A stretch of 57,890 nucleotides of DNA from Phaeovulum veldkampii DSM 11550 (GTDB lineage Bacteria > Pseudomonadota > Alphaproteobacteria > Rhodobacterales > Rhodobacteraceae). Both the position numbers and the translations under genes were made by a program. The stretch is from contig NZ_PZKF01000019.1 in assembly GCF_003034995.1 (NCBI RefSeq), forward strand, positions 1 to 57,890, given 5' to 3'. Within the stretch, counting starts at the first letter, position 1; every line of letters starts with the position of its first letter. The notes below the pieces were generated by a model. That model searched no databases. It had not been told where the DNA came from and saw nothing but the letters and a program-made list of their open reading frames with translations. Positions 29,459 to 37,135 of the stretch are shown here, piece after piece.

Positions 29459-30545
29459 GCGATCCGGTCAGCGCGGCCAGCGTCTTGCTCCACTGCACAT
29501 AGGGCGCCTCTGTGACATACAGCGTGTCGCCATCACGGATCATGAAGTCGCGCGCCATGAACAGCCCGTTGGGCTGGGTCAGATCCAGCACATAGGCGAT
29601 GCGCTGATCGCTGGCCAGATCTGCCCGGCCCAGCACGGCGCGGGCAACCGGCGCGGGTTCGTTGCGCAGCACGAAGACGCCCTTGGGGTCGGCGAGGTTC
29701 GATTGCAGCCCGCCCACAGTTGCAATCGCCTCCAGCGCCGAGAGGGTGGGGGCGGTGAAGGGCACGCGAGCCTGCGCGCCGGTGGCCCCCAGCGCGGTAA
29801 AGGCGCGGGTATCTTGTTCCAGCAAGATCACGTCGCCGGGGCGCAGCGCTACGTCCATCGCCGGGTTTTCATAGAGGTCGCGCAGCCAGATCGTTTCGGC
29901 CCGACCCGCACGTTTGACGGTGACGCGCACCAGTTCGGGCGCAATGGTGATGCCGCCCGCCTTGGCCAGAATGCCCGACAGCGTGCGCGTGGGCCGCTCG
30001 ATCGGGTAGACGCCCTGCGCGCCGATCGTGCCCATGATCGACACGGTTGACCCGTCGCCCGCCAGCCGAGTGACCGACACCTGCGGATCGGGGGGCTGGG
30101 CGGCCAGCTTTTCGGTGATGATGCGGCGCAGACCTTCGGGCGAATTGCCCGCGGCGCGGATGCGCCCGGCATAGGGCACAAAGATATAGCCCGCACCATC
30201 CACCTGCATCTCTGTCAGTTGGGTGGCGCTGGTGCCCTGCTGGGCCAGCAGCCCGTCATCGACGTTTTCCCAGATCGTCAGGCCCAGCACGTCGCCGGGG
30301 TTTATATCGTCCGAGCCGACCACGCCGGCATCGCGAAACGCCGAGGAAAAGCCAAGGCCGGGCACCGTGGTGGTGGCCCGGATGACCCGATCGGTCACCG
30401 CGATCACTGCTCCCTCGCCGCGCGTCGAGGCCGCGAGCAGTTCGCGCTTGTGCGGGCCTGACCGGGGCAGGCCGCAGGCCGCAAGGGCTGCGACAAGCGC
30501 CACAAGGGTCAGCGCGCGCGCGGCTCGGACAGCGGTTCTGGTCAC
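29418..30545 (-). CDS. Capsule polysaccharide export lipoprotein (KpsD/Wza/BexD-like)
   Basis: 375 residues from GTG 30543-30545, which follows AAGGAGCGCAGA. A lipoprotein signal is evident (LTLVALVAALAACGLP, Cys near residue 23). Family segments are DVLGLTIWENVDDGL, the polysaccharide export domain with AGYIFVPYAGRIRAAGNSPE, and SLBB-like parts (VTVKRAGRAETIWLRDLYEN, LRPGDVILLEQDTR). Such proteins form the outer-membrane channel for capsule. It lies between kpsS and kpsC. The transporter genes kpsM, kpsT and kpsE are not in the window. Confidence 0.88.
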   Translation of the reverse strand: MTRTAVRAARALTLVALVAALAACGLPRSGPHKRELLAASTRGEGAVIAVTDRVIRATTTVPGLGFSSAFRDAGVVGSDDINPGDVLGLTIWENVDDGLLAQQGTSATQLTEMQVDGAGYIFVPYAGRIRAAGNSPEGLRRIITEKLAAQPPDPQVSVTRLAGDGSTVSIMGTIGAQGVYPIERPTRTLSGILAKAGGITIAPELVRVTVKRAGRAETIWLRDLYENPAMDVALRPGDVILLEQDTRAFTALGATGAQARVPFTAPTLSALEAIATVGGLQSNLADPKGVFVLRNEPAPVARAVLGRADLASDQRIAYVLDLTQPNGLFMARDFMIRDGDTLYVTEAPYVQWSKTLAALTGSLGTASSIDSLAAK

Positions 30546-30622
30546 TCTGCGCTCCTTGGTGCGGGGAATCGGCTGGACAATGCGGCAGACCATACGAAAG
30601 CGCGCCCGATGATTCCAGCGCG

Positions 30623-31909
30623 TCATGGCGTCCGCGACGAGTGGTGCGCTGTGGCCTCGGACGGGGTCAGCGCATCGTAGGGATCGGTCGGTGCCAGCAT
30701 CAGCGCAGGCAGTCGCCGCAACAGCCGCCGTCGCCCGCGGGCCGAGTAAAACCCGCCCGCCACCTGTGAGGTGGCCAGCAGATAGGCGCGATAGGCGCGG
30801 TAGGCGGCGGCATCCGGGCGGGGGAGGGCGGCGAAGAATGCGGGCAGCGGCTGGTCCGAGACGAATTCGGGCTTGGCATAGACCGCGCGGCCAAAGGCGC
30901 GCACCGGCAACCCACGCCACAGCGCTTGCTGGGCGGCAGTGGAATTCACGGTCACGGCGCTGTCGGCCCGCGCCAGCAGCCCCGCCAGCTTTCCGCCGCG
31001 CACGAAATGCACCCGCCCCGCCAGCCCGTGGGCCTGTGCCCGCCGCGCGATGGTGCGGCGCAGCGGCGCGCGGCCATCTTCCAGCGGGTGGGCCTTGAAC
31101 ACCAGATGATGATCGGCGGGCGCGCCTTCGGCAAAGCCCGACAGGCAAAGCTCGATGAACTCGGCCATCGTGGCAAAGGGTGAATGTGCGCGAAAGCTGG
31201 CGTCATGTTCCAGTTGCATCAGCACCAGATGGAACCGAAAGCCGCCGCGGCGGATGCGCGCACTGGCCAGCCAGTGATGCACGGTGTGCAGTGGCATCAG
31301 CGCCAGCCGTCGCAGATACAGCCGAAATTCTTGCGCCACGATCAGGTCGCGATGCGGCCGGAACGCCGGATAGCCGCGGTTCAGCGCCAGCACAAAGAAA
31401 TGGTAAAGCGCGCCGTAAAGGATGTGCTGGCGCATCTCGCCCCAATGGGCCGGGGCCTCGGGCGGGGTCTCGGCCGGGGTGGGCAGGGCGGCGCGCATCT
31501 GCGCCACGCCCATCGTCATCAGCCGCGAATGGCCGTTCGCCCCACCGCGTTCGTAGCTGATCCAATAGGGCCGCAGATAACCTTCCTCGAACACATGCAC
31601 GATCACGCCCGCCGCCCGCGCCGCGGCGATTGCCTGGGCATGAAGCGGTCGGGTATCGCCATAGACAACCAGATCGGTCACGCCCCGCTCACGCAGGATT
31701 GCGCGGCAGGTCTCGGGCCAGTCTGCTGTGCTGCCGCGATAGCCGATGTAGTTGGCCGGATCGGGCCAGAACATGCGGTCGCCCTGATTGAAGCCGACGC
31801 GCCAGACCATTGCGCCCGTGGCGCGCAGAGCCTTGCCCAGTTGCCCGAAAAAGGGGCCATGCGGCCCTTGCAGCAACAAAAAGCACCGTTTGGCGGGATC
31901 GGTCATCAT
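30623..31909 (-). CDS. kpsS: Capsule polysaccharide biosynthesis protein KpsS
   Basis: 428-residue KpsS family transferase, which adds the first beta-Kdo to the lipid carrier before KpsC extends the linker. It starts with CFLLLQGPHGPFFGQLGKAL, then NQGDRMFWPDPANYIGYRG, VVYGDTRPLHAQAI and HVFEEGYLRPYWISYERGG, all typical. Later HHLVFKAHPLEDGRAPL and TVNSTAAQQALWRGLPV follow the shared KpsS/KpsC pattern. It is first in the run; 181 bp separate it from divergent ribE, a region with a direct repeat. Confidence 0.9.
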   Translation of the reverse strand: MMTDPAKRCFLLLQGPHGPFFGQLGKALRATGAMVWRVGFNQGDRMFWPDPANYIGYRGSTADWPETCRAILRERGVTDLVVYGDTRPLHAQAIAAARAAGVIVHVFEEGYLRPYWISYERGGANGHSRLMTMGVAQMRAALPTPAETPPEAPAHWGEMRQHILYGALYHFFVLALNRGYPAFRPHRDLIVAQEFRLYLRRLALMPLHTVHHWLASARIRRGGFRFHLVLMQLEHDASFRAHSPFATMAEFIELCLSGFAEGAPADHHLVFKAHPLEDGRAPLRRTIARRAQAHGLAGRVHFVRGGKLAGLLARADSAVTVNSTAAQQALWRGLPVRAFGRAVYAKPEFVSDQPLPAFFAALPRPDAAAYRAYRAYLLATSQVAGGFYSARGRRRLLRRLPALMLAPTDPYDALTPSEATAHHSSRTP

Positions 31910-31966
31910 GGTCCTGTCTTGGCTGGCGTCGTTCTGGCGCCAAAGCGCGGGGCTGTCACGATCAAT

Positions 31967-32003
31967 CTTGCGGCAGCGCTGCGAAGCAAACTTGCGGCAG
32001 CGC
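31967..32003. repeat. 13-bp direct repeat between kpsS and ribE
   Basis: CTTGCGGCAGCGC occurs at 31967-31979 and again at 31991-32003, exact copies 24 bases apart, in the gap between two divergent genes. The spacing is close to two helical turns, as for paired regulator sites. No known regulator is recognised. Confidence 0.55.
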
Positions 32004-32089
32004 CGCTTTGCACTGCGGGCGGCCCCGCCGGGGTCTTGCGATGGGGGCGCGCGCGGGCTAGGCAGGGCGGGTAAAACTGGGGGCTTGGC

Positions 32090-32689
32090 ATGTTTACCGG
32101 CATCATCACCGATCTGGGCGAGATTCTGGCGCTGGACCGCACGGGCGATCTGCGCGCGCGCATCGGTTGCACCTATGATCCGGCGGGCATCGACACCGGC
32201 GCCTCGATCGCCTGCGACGGTGTCTGCCTGACCGTGGTGGCCACCGGCAACGGCCCCCGGGGCTGGTTCGAGGTGCAGATTTCAGGCGAGACGGTCAGCA
32301 AGACCAATATTGGCGGCTGGGCCGAGGGCGCGCGCATCAATCTGGAACGCGCGCTGAGGGTGGGTGACGAACTGGGCGGGCATATAGTGTCGGGCCATGT
32401 CGATGGCGTGGCCGAAATCGTGGCGATGCGGGATGAGGGCGACAGCACCCGCTTTACCTTTCGTGCGCCGCGCGATCTGGCCGGGTTCATTGCGCCCAAG
32501 GGCTCGGTCGCGCTGAACGGCACCTCGCTGACGGTGAATGAGGTCGATGGCTGCGACTTCGGCGTCAACATCATCCCCCATACCAAAGCCGTGACCACCT
32601 GGGGCCAGGCGGCCGTGGGCGACAAGGTCAACCTGGAGATCGACACGCTCGCGCGCTATGTCGCGCGGCTTGCGGAGTGGAAAGCATGA
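32090..32689 (+). CDS. ribE: Riboflavin synthase alpha subunit
   Basis: Last step of riboflavin synthesis, dismutating two 6,7-dimethyl-8-ribityllumazines. 199 residues in two lumazine-binding repeats: MFTGIITDLGEIL with GASIACDGVCLTVV, and GGHIVSGHVDGVAEI with APKGSVALNGTSLTVNEVDG. The start at 32090 follows GGGGGCTTGGC. Its stop overlaps the next start (ATGA). No FMN riboswitch pattern precedes it. It leads ribE-ribBX-ribH-nusB. Confidence 0.96.
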   Translation: MFTGIITDLGEILALDRTGDLRARIGCTYDPAGIDTGASIACDGVCLTVVATGNGPRGWFEVQISGETVSKTNIGGWAEGARINLERALRVGDELGGHIVSGHVDGVAEIVAMRDEGDSTRFTFRAPRDLAGFIAPKGSVALNGTSLTVNEVDGCDFGVNIIPHTKAVTTWGQAAVGDKVNLEIDTLARYVARLAEWKA

Positions 32690-33804
32690 CGTTCGAAAGC
32701 CCCGGTCCTGTGGAAGAAAACTTCCGCGACGCAATCTCGGCCATCGAAGAGATCATCGAAGATGCGCGCAACGGGCGCATGTTCATTCTGGTGGACCATG
32801 AGGACCGCGAGAATGAAGGTGATCTGGTGATCCCCGCGCAGATGGCCACGCCCAATGCGATCAATTTCATGGCGACCCACGGGCGCGGGCTGATCTGCCT
32901 GTCGCTGCCGGGCGCGCGGATCGACGCACTGGGCCTGCCGCTGATGAGCGCCAAGAACGCCTCGCGTCATGAAACCGCCTTCACGCTGTCGATCGAAGCG
33001 CGCGAAGGTGTGACCACCGGCATTTCGGCGCATGACCGCGCGCGAACCATCGCCGTGGCGATCGACCCGACCAAGGGCGCGGCCGATATTGCCACGCCCG
33101 GCCACGTTTTTCCGCTGCGCGCGCGCGAGGGCGGGGTGCTGGTGCGCGCCGGCCATACCGAGGCGGCGGTCGATGTGGCGCGGCTGGCGGGGCTGAACCC
33201 CTCGGGCGTTATCTGCGAGATCATGAACGAAGACGGCACCATGGCGCGGCTGCCCGATCTGGTGGCGTTTTCGCAAAAGCACGGGCTGAAAATCGGCACG
33301 ATTTCCGACCTGATCGCCTATCGCCGCCGCTATGACAATCTGGTCAACGAAACGGCGCAGCGCCCGGTGACTTCGGTGCATGGCGGGCAATGGGCGATGC
33401 GCGTCTTTACCGATGAAACCCAGGGCGCGGAACATATCGTTCTGACCAAGGGCGATATCTCTACGCCCGAGCCGGTGCTGGTGCGGATGCATTCGCTGGA
33501 CCCGATGACCGATGTGCTGGGGCTGACACCCGATCACGCCGACGATCTTCCTTCGGCGATGCGGGCCATTGCCGAGGCGGGGCGGGGCGTGGTGGTGCTG
33601 CTGCGCGACACGCACATGAAACTGGCGCGGCCCGGCGAGGTGTCGCCGCAGACGCTGAAGCAATACGGGCTGGGGGCGCAGATTCTGTCGGCACTGGGTC
33701 TGTCGCAACTGATCCTTGTATCAAACTCGGCGGTGCCCAAGGTGGTGGGGCTTGAGGCCTATGGCCTGACCATCGCCGGCACCCGCCCGATCCCGAGGGG
33801 CTAA
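32686..33804 (+). CDS. ribB: 3,4-dihydroxy-2-butanone-4-phosphate synthase with degenerate GTP cyclohydrolase II-like domain (RibBX type)
   Basis: 372 residues from ATG 32686. The N-terminal DHBP synthase is complete: [13 protein letters not shown] (metal and substrate acids), [28 protein letters not shown] and [17 protein letters not shown]. The C-terminal 160 residues align with GTP cyclohydrolase II, but at the zinc site (normally three Cys, in a CLTGDVFGSxxCDC pattern) the sequence reads [15 protein letters not shown] with no cysteine. It therefore should make only the butanone phosphate; this matches the RibBX type described in proteobacteria, and a separate RibA must exist. Lies in the rib cluster. 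Confidence 0.93.
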   Translation: MTFESPGPVEENFRDAISAIEEIIEDARNGRMFILVDHEDRENEGDLVIPAQMATPNAINFMATHGRGLICLSLPGARIDALGLPLMSAKNASRHETAFTLSIEAREGVTTGISAHDRARTIAVAIDPTKGAADIATPGHVFPLRAREGGVLVRAGHTEAAVDVARLAGLNPSGVICEIMNEDGTMARLPDLVAFSQKHGLKIGTISDLIAYRRRYDNLVNETAQRPVTSVHGGQWAMRVFTDETQGAEHIVLTKGDISTPEPVLVRMHSLDPMTDVLGLTPDHADDLPSAMRAIAEAGRGVVVLLRDTHMKLARPGEVSPQTLKQYGLGAQILSALGLSQLILVSNSAVPKVVGLEAYGLTIAGTRPIPRG

Positions 33805-33807
33805 CTG

Positions 33808-34359
33808 ATGGCCGCGAACGAATCCCATTACACGCTGCCGCTGCCGGGCTTTGACAAGCCGGTGCGCCTGCTGATCGTCGTGGCGCCTTATTACAAGGAC
33901 ATCGCCGACAAACTGGTGGCGGGCGCGCGCGCGGTCGCCGCGCAGGCCGGTGCGGTGGCCGATCTGGTCGAGGTGCCTGGCGCGCTGGAAATTCCCACCG
34001 CGATCGCCATGGCGGCACGAATGGCCGATTATGACGGGTTCGTTGCGCTGGGCTGCGTGATCCGCGGCGAGACGACGCATTATGACACCGTCTGCAACGA
34101 CAGTTCGCGCGCCATCGCACTGATGGGGCTGGAGGGGGTGTGCATCGGCAACGGCATCCTGACCGTTGAAAACCGCCCCCAGGCCGATGTGCGCGCCGAT
34201 CCCGCAGGCCAGAACAAGGGCGGCGGTGCGGCGGCTGCGGCCTTGCATCTGGTGGCGCTTTCCCGCAAATGGGCGGGCCGCACCAAGGGCATCGGCTTTC
34301 GCCCCGCGGGCGAGGCGATCCGCATCGCGGCCACTGACAAGGACACGACCCAGGCATGA
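33808..34359 (+). CDS. ribH: 6,7-dimethyl-8-ribityllumazine synthase
   Basis: Condenses the RibD and RibB products into lumazine. 183 residues, with LLIVVAPYYKDIADKL, the phosphate loop VEVPGALEIPTAIAM, FVALGCVIRGETTHYD (catalytic His later) and NGILTVENRPQA. The C-terminal GGGAAAAALHLVAL is typical. It is a little longer than the usual 155-160 residues because of the N- and C-terminal extensions. It starts 3 bases after ribB and overlaps nusB by 4. Confidence 0.96.
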   Translation: MAANESHYTLPLPGFDKPVRLLIVVAPYYKDIADKLVAGARAVAAQAGAVADLVEVPGALEIPTAIAMAARMADYDGFVALGCVIRGETTHYDTVCNDSSRAIALMGLEGVCIGNGILTVENRPQADVRADPAGQNKGGGAAAAALHLVALSRKWAGRTKGIGFRPAGEAIRIAATDKDTTQA

Positions 34360-34841
34360 CGACCGACACCCCCCGCAAGCGTTCGCTGGAAGAACGCCGC
34401 CAGATGAAATCCGCCGCCCGGCTGTATGCGGTGCAGGCGCTGTTTCAGATGGAGGCCGCAGGTCAGGGCGTGGACCGGGTGCGGGCCGAGTTTGAAACCC
34501 ACCGATTTGGCGCCGTCTACGAGGGCGACGAAATGGCCGAGGGCGACCCCGACCTGTTCCGCCGCATCCTTGAGGATGCGGTGATGTGGCAAGCCCGAAT
34601 CGACCAGGCGACTGACCGAGCGCTGGTGGCGAAATGGCCGATAGACCGGATCGACCCGGTGTTGCGCGCGCTGTTCCGCGCCGCGGGCGCCGAATTGCAG
34701 AACACCGCGACCCCGCCCAAGGTGGTGATCACCGAATATGTCGATGTGGCGCGCGCCTTTTTCCCCGAAGGCAAAGAGCCGAAATTCGTAAACGCCGTGC
34801 TGGATCACATGGCGCACGAGGTGCGCCCCGAGGCGTTCTGA
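34356..34841 (+). CDS. nusB: Transcription antitermination protein NusB
   Basis: 161-residue RNA-binding protein that works with NusE in rRNA antitermination. The start ATGA overlaps ribH. Family segments: RQMKSAARLYAVQALFQME, VDRVRAEFETHRFG, and the C-terminal DRIDPVLRALFRAAGAEL and VVITEYVDVARAFFP. ribH-nusB is a standard pairing. A short hairpin (CCGC/GCGG then TTTT at about 34844-34859) follows its stop and may weakly terminate. Confidence 0.95.
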   Translation: MTTDTPRKRSLEERRQMKSAARLYAVQALFQMEAAGQGVDRVRAEFETHRFGAVYEGDEMAEGDPDLFRRILEDAVMWQARIDQATDRALVAKWPIDRIDPVLRALFRAAGAELQNTATPPKVVITEYVDVARAFFPEGKEPKFVNAVLDHMAHEVRPEAF

Positions 34842-34921
34842 CCGCCTTGCGCGGTTTTGCAGAAACTTCTGGGAATTTTCTGGAACGGTTGTAAACTGAT
34901 CGCATGCAACCGGAGTCCATC

Positions 34922-35236
34922 ATGCCCGAGCTTGTTCGCCTGTATCTGCGCAATATCGCCTATGGCTTTCTGCTGGCGGTCGCTTTCGTCGCGCTGCTGT
35001 TGTGGTTCAACGTGGCCAACCTCTGGCATCTGGTGACCTCGACCGATGGTGGGGCGCTGGCCGTGGTGATGCTGGTTCTGGGCAATGCCATCGTGTTTTC
35101 GGGGGTACAGTTCGCCATTGCCGTGATGCGTATGGCTGACCCCGAGGGCGGGTCGGGCGGTGGGCGCAAGCGGCCCGAACCTGTGGTGCGCGCCGAACTG
35201 GTGCGTGTTCCGGTGCCCGCGCGCAGCCGGCGCTAA
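34922..35236 (+). CDS. Small membrane protein of unknown function
   Basis: 104 residues if begun at ATG 34922, which has CCGGAG seven bases ahead; an ATG at 34904 would add six residues. It has two membrane helices: IAYGFLLAVAFVALLLWFNV and VVMLVLGNAIVFSGVQFAIA, with a short loop between, and a polar basic tail (GGGRKRPEPVVRAEL). I do not recognise a named family; small proteins like this are common next to nusB in Rhodobacterales. The product is probably an inner membrane protein with both ends in the cytoplasm. Confidence 0.75.
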   Translation: MPELVRLYLRNIAYGFLLAVAFVALLLWFNVANLWHLVTSTDGGALAVVMLVLGNAIVFSGVQFAIAVMRMADPEGGSGGGRKRPEPVVRAELVRVPVPARSRR

Positions 35237-35269
35237 ATAGGCAAGACCCAGAAATCCAAAGGAAAAGGC

Positions 35270-35430
35270 GGCGGGAACCGCAGCGACCGTGTCGGCGTGT
35301 TTTCCCGAGAGCCTGGTTACACCAGGTGGGCGCCAGATACCAAGGCCACGGCCCTGGCAGAGCCAGCTCCCTCGGAATTGCTTATCGGCCACTGGAAAAG
35401 TGCCGCACACGCGAGGAGCAGAAACCCGCC
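35270..35430. ncRNA. Candidate structured RNA
   Basis: The gap between the membrane protein and mmcB contains nested pairing far denser than other gaps here: GGCGGG (35270-35275) with CCCGCC (35425-35430); CGTGT and CGGC (35288-35296) with GCCG and ACACG (35402-35411); TTTTC (35300-35304) with GAAAA (35395-35399); CCGAG (35305-35309) with CTCGG (35371-35375); and hairpins CCTGG-TTACA-CCAGG (35312-35326) and CTGGC-AGA-GCCAG (35354-35366). It could be a small RNA on either strand or a leader of mmcB. It does not match SRP RNA, RNase P, cobalamin or FMN elements as I know them. Confidence 0.4.
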
Positions 35431-35504
35431 TGATCAACAGATAGGGCAGGGCGGGGCGTTCGGCAAGGCTTGCGCGATGTTCTTGATCCGTTCATGATGG
35501 CGCC

Positions 35505-35969
35505 ATGTTCCGCCCTGTGCAGCCAGCCCCGATGCCCGGCCAGATTCTGGCTCGGGGTGTCTGCCGTGCGCTGGTCGGGCTGAATTTCGCCCCGCTGACC
35601 GAACAGGTGCCCGCGCCGGGGCTACGCTGTGATGTGATGGCGCTGGGGCCGAAGGGCGAGATCTGGATTGTCGAATGCAAATCCGGTCGGGCCGATTTTA
35701 CCTCGGACCGCAAATGGCAGGGCTATCTGGACTGGTGTGACAGGTTCTTCTGGGCGGTGGACGCCGATTTCCCCACCGACCTGTTGCCCGCCGAAAGCGG
35801 GCTGATCCTGGCCGATGGCTATGGCGCCGAGATTTTGCGGATGGCCCCGGAAACCCGGCTGCTCCCCGCCCGCCGCCGCGCGCTGACGCAGGGCTTTGCC
35901 CGCGCCGCCGCGCTGCGGCTGACGGCGCTGCGCGACCCTGGCGCGGTTATTTCCGGGGGTTGGACTTAG
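35505..35969 (+). CDS. MmcB-family DNA repair protein
   Basis: 154 residues. The family (from Caulobacter MmcB, a LexA-controlled repair protein) has a nuclease-like fold; here the conserved core is DVMALGPKGEIWIVECKSG, giving the D ... E-x-K pattern of restriction-enzyme-like sites, followed by KWQGYLDWCDRFFWAV. It likely acts on damaged DNA. Its 3' end overlaps the convergent DUF6324-like gene by 23 bp. The candidate structured RNA lies right upstream. Confidence 0.85.
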   Translation: MFRPVQPAPMPGQILARGVCRALVGLNFAPLTEQVPAPGLRCDVMALGPKGEIWIVECKSGRADFTSDRKWQGYLDWCDRFFWAVDADFPTDLLPAESGLILADGYGAEILRMAPETRLLPARRRALTQGFARAAALRLTALRDPGAVISGGWT

Positions 35970-36159
35970 GCGCTTCGGTCATCGCGCGGGCGGCTGCGGC
36001 CGCGGCCAGCAATTCCTCGGCGATTTCCTCGGCCTCTTCGGGGTCGAAGTCGAGCGGCAGTTCGACGCCCTCGGCCTCGATGTAAAGCCGCACCATCCCG
36101 AGCGTCGTCGGCCCGATCTGAAGATTGGCGGCGATGTCGCTTTCCTTGTCGATTCCCAT
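35947..36159 (-). CDS. DUF6324-like small conserved protein
   Basis: 70-residue protein from ATG 36157-36159 (GIDKESDIAANLQIGPTTLG at the N-terminus). It has a conserved hydrophobic core MVRLYIEAEGVELPLDF, followed by an acidic, then Ala-rich helix (DPEEAEEIAEELLAAAAAA). The family is small, conserved in Rhodobacterales and of unknown function. Convergent overlap of 23 bp with mmcB; tRNA-His lies upstream on the other strand. Family number is from memory. Confidence 0.7.
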   Translation of the reverse strand: MGIDKESDIAANLQIGPTTLGMVRLYIEAEGVELPLDFDPEEAEEIAEELLAAAAAARAMTEAPKSNPRK

Positions 36160-36296
36160 CGGGGCCCCCTGCGGCAGAACTGTGCCTACCCCGCGGTTAG
36201 CCTGAAACCCCGCGCCCGGCAAGGGCTGCGCGAGGGCACGGCGCGCGTGACTAGGGTCTTGCAATCCGGCGGCTGTGCCGCTAAATCGCGCGCAGT

Positions 36297-36373
36297 GCAG
36301 CTTTAGCTCAGTTGGTTAGAGCACCAGATTGTGGATCTGGGGGTCCCCCGTTCGAGCCGGGGAAGCTGTACCA
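36297..36373 (+). tRNA. tRNA-His (GTG), lacking G-1
   Basis: Acceptor GCAGCTT (36297-36303) pairs with AAGCTGT, the D arm is GCTCAGTTGGTTAGAGC, the anticodon loop TTGTGGA, the T arm CCCCG-TTCGAGC-CGGGG, then A at 36370 and encoded CCA. The base before position 1 is T, not G; 1-72 is G-U and base 73 is A. This is the divergent alphaproteobacterial tRNA-His with its matching HisRS. Confidence 0.93.
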
Positions 36374-36509
36374 CTCATCCCCCTGAAATGCTGCAGATGT
36401 AATTTGGCGCCAATTGGCCGGCGGCAGCCATTGGCCAATCGGTTTGCGCGGTTTTCGGCGCTGTCTGCCGTTGTCCGTGGCGCTATGGTCCGCACCCCCT
36501 GAACCATTA

Positions 36510-37015
36510 GGCTCAGGACTCGTTCTGGATTCTGGCCAGAACAAGACAATGGCGGCGAGGATGACGGCGAAGAAGAAAGTTTCCGGACCCCGGTCGCATC
36601 GGGTGGCCACGCGCCGCCAATCTTTGAGGCGCCCGAACATGATCTCGATGCGGTTGCGCGGTTTGTAGCGCCGCTTGTCGTATTTGACGGCCTTCTTGCG
36701 GGGCTTCCGGCCCGGGATCCAGACCTTTATCCCCTTGTCTTTCAACGCTTCTCTGAACCAATCGGCATCATAGCCCCGATCGGCCGCCCCTTCGCATCCG
36801 CAACGGCGTGCAGCTTGGTGTTCATGCCGCCTTTGGTTCGGCCTATCTGGCGTCCGCGCCCCCCTTTTTCACGCCCAGGCTTGACGCCGTGCGGTGTGCC
36901 CTGAGATAGGTCGCGTCGATCATGATTGTCTTGTGCCCGGCACTTTCGGCGGCCAGCCCCACCATGATCCGGGCGAAGACACCGTTTCGCTCCAGCGCTT
37001 CCAGTGGTTGTAGAG
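36510..37015 (-). mobile_element. IS5 family (IS427-type) remnant, copy 1: 3' half of element
   Basis: The left end GGCTCAGGACTCG (36510) is preceded by TA. The minus strand reads the transposase: a frame-shifted stretch equal to WKRWS..., then KKGGRGRQIGRTKGGMNTK-like sequence, then YDADWFREAL and the DDE end RRYKPRNRIEIMFGRLKDW with the catalytic Glu. The N-terminal part is missing beyond about 37015. Compared with the family, about 30 residues around the second Asp are deleted near 36775, and one base is missing near 36985. So it cannot make transposase. Confidence 0.75.
36876..37015. repeat. Direct repeat, first copy (shared with 40460-40600)
   Basis: 140 bases that recur at 40460-40600 in the same orientation with about 10 differences and one single-base gap, all inside the transposase coding region of two IS remnants. 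Together they bracket about 3.4 kb with ompA-like and abrB-like genes. Confidence 0.8.
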
Positions 37016-37085
37016 CCTTTCAGGGGCTTCACCGCCCGCCCTGGCGACAGGCACCGCCCGCCGTCTCTTTGTCGCTGAACCGATC

Positions 37086-37113
37086 GGGCCGGGGCGTTTT
37101 CACACCCCGGCCC
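37086..37113 (-). terminator. Hairpin downstream of the OmpA-family gene
   Basis: GGGCCGGGG (37086-37094) and CCCCGGCCC (37105-37113) form a perfect 9-bp stem with a ten-base loop, 23 bases after the stop at 37136. There is no T run on the minus strand, but position and strength fit a terminator. Confidence 0.5.
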
Positions 37114-37135
37114 TGTATGTTGGCCCCGTCCGCCC

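Noticed and set aside
31910-32089. FMN riboswitch before ribE
   Set aside because: None of the conserved RFN blocks is visible; only a direct repeat.
34842-34862. Strong terminator after nusB
   Set aside because: Only a 4-bp stem before TTTT; too weak to list as a feature.
35237-35504. Cobalamin riboswitch, SRP RNA or RNase P RNA in the mmcB upstream gap
   Set aside because: A GCCACTGG string resembles part of the cobalamin element, but the other conserved boxes are missing; the SRP GGAAGCAGCC and RNase P signatures are absent too.
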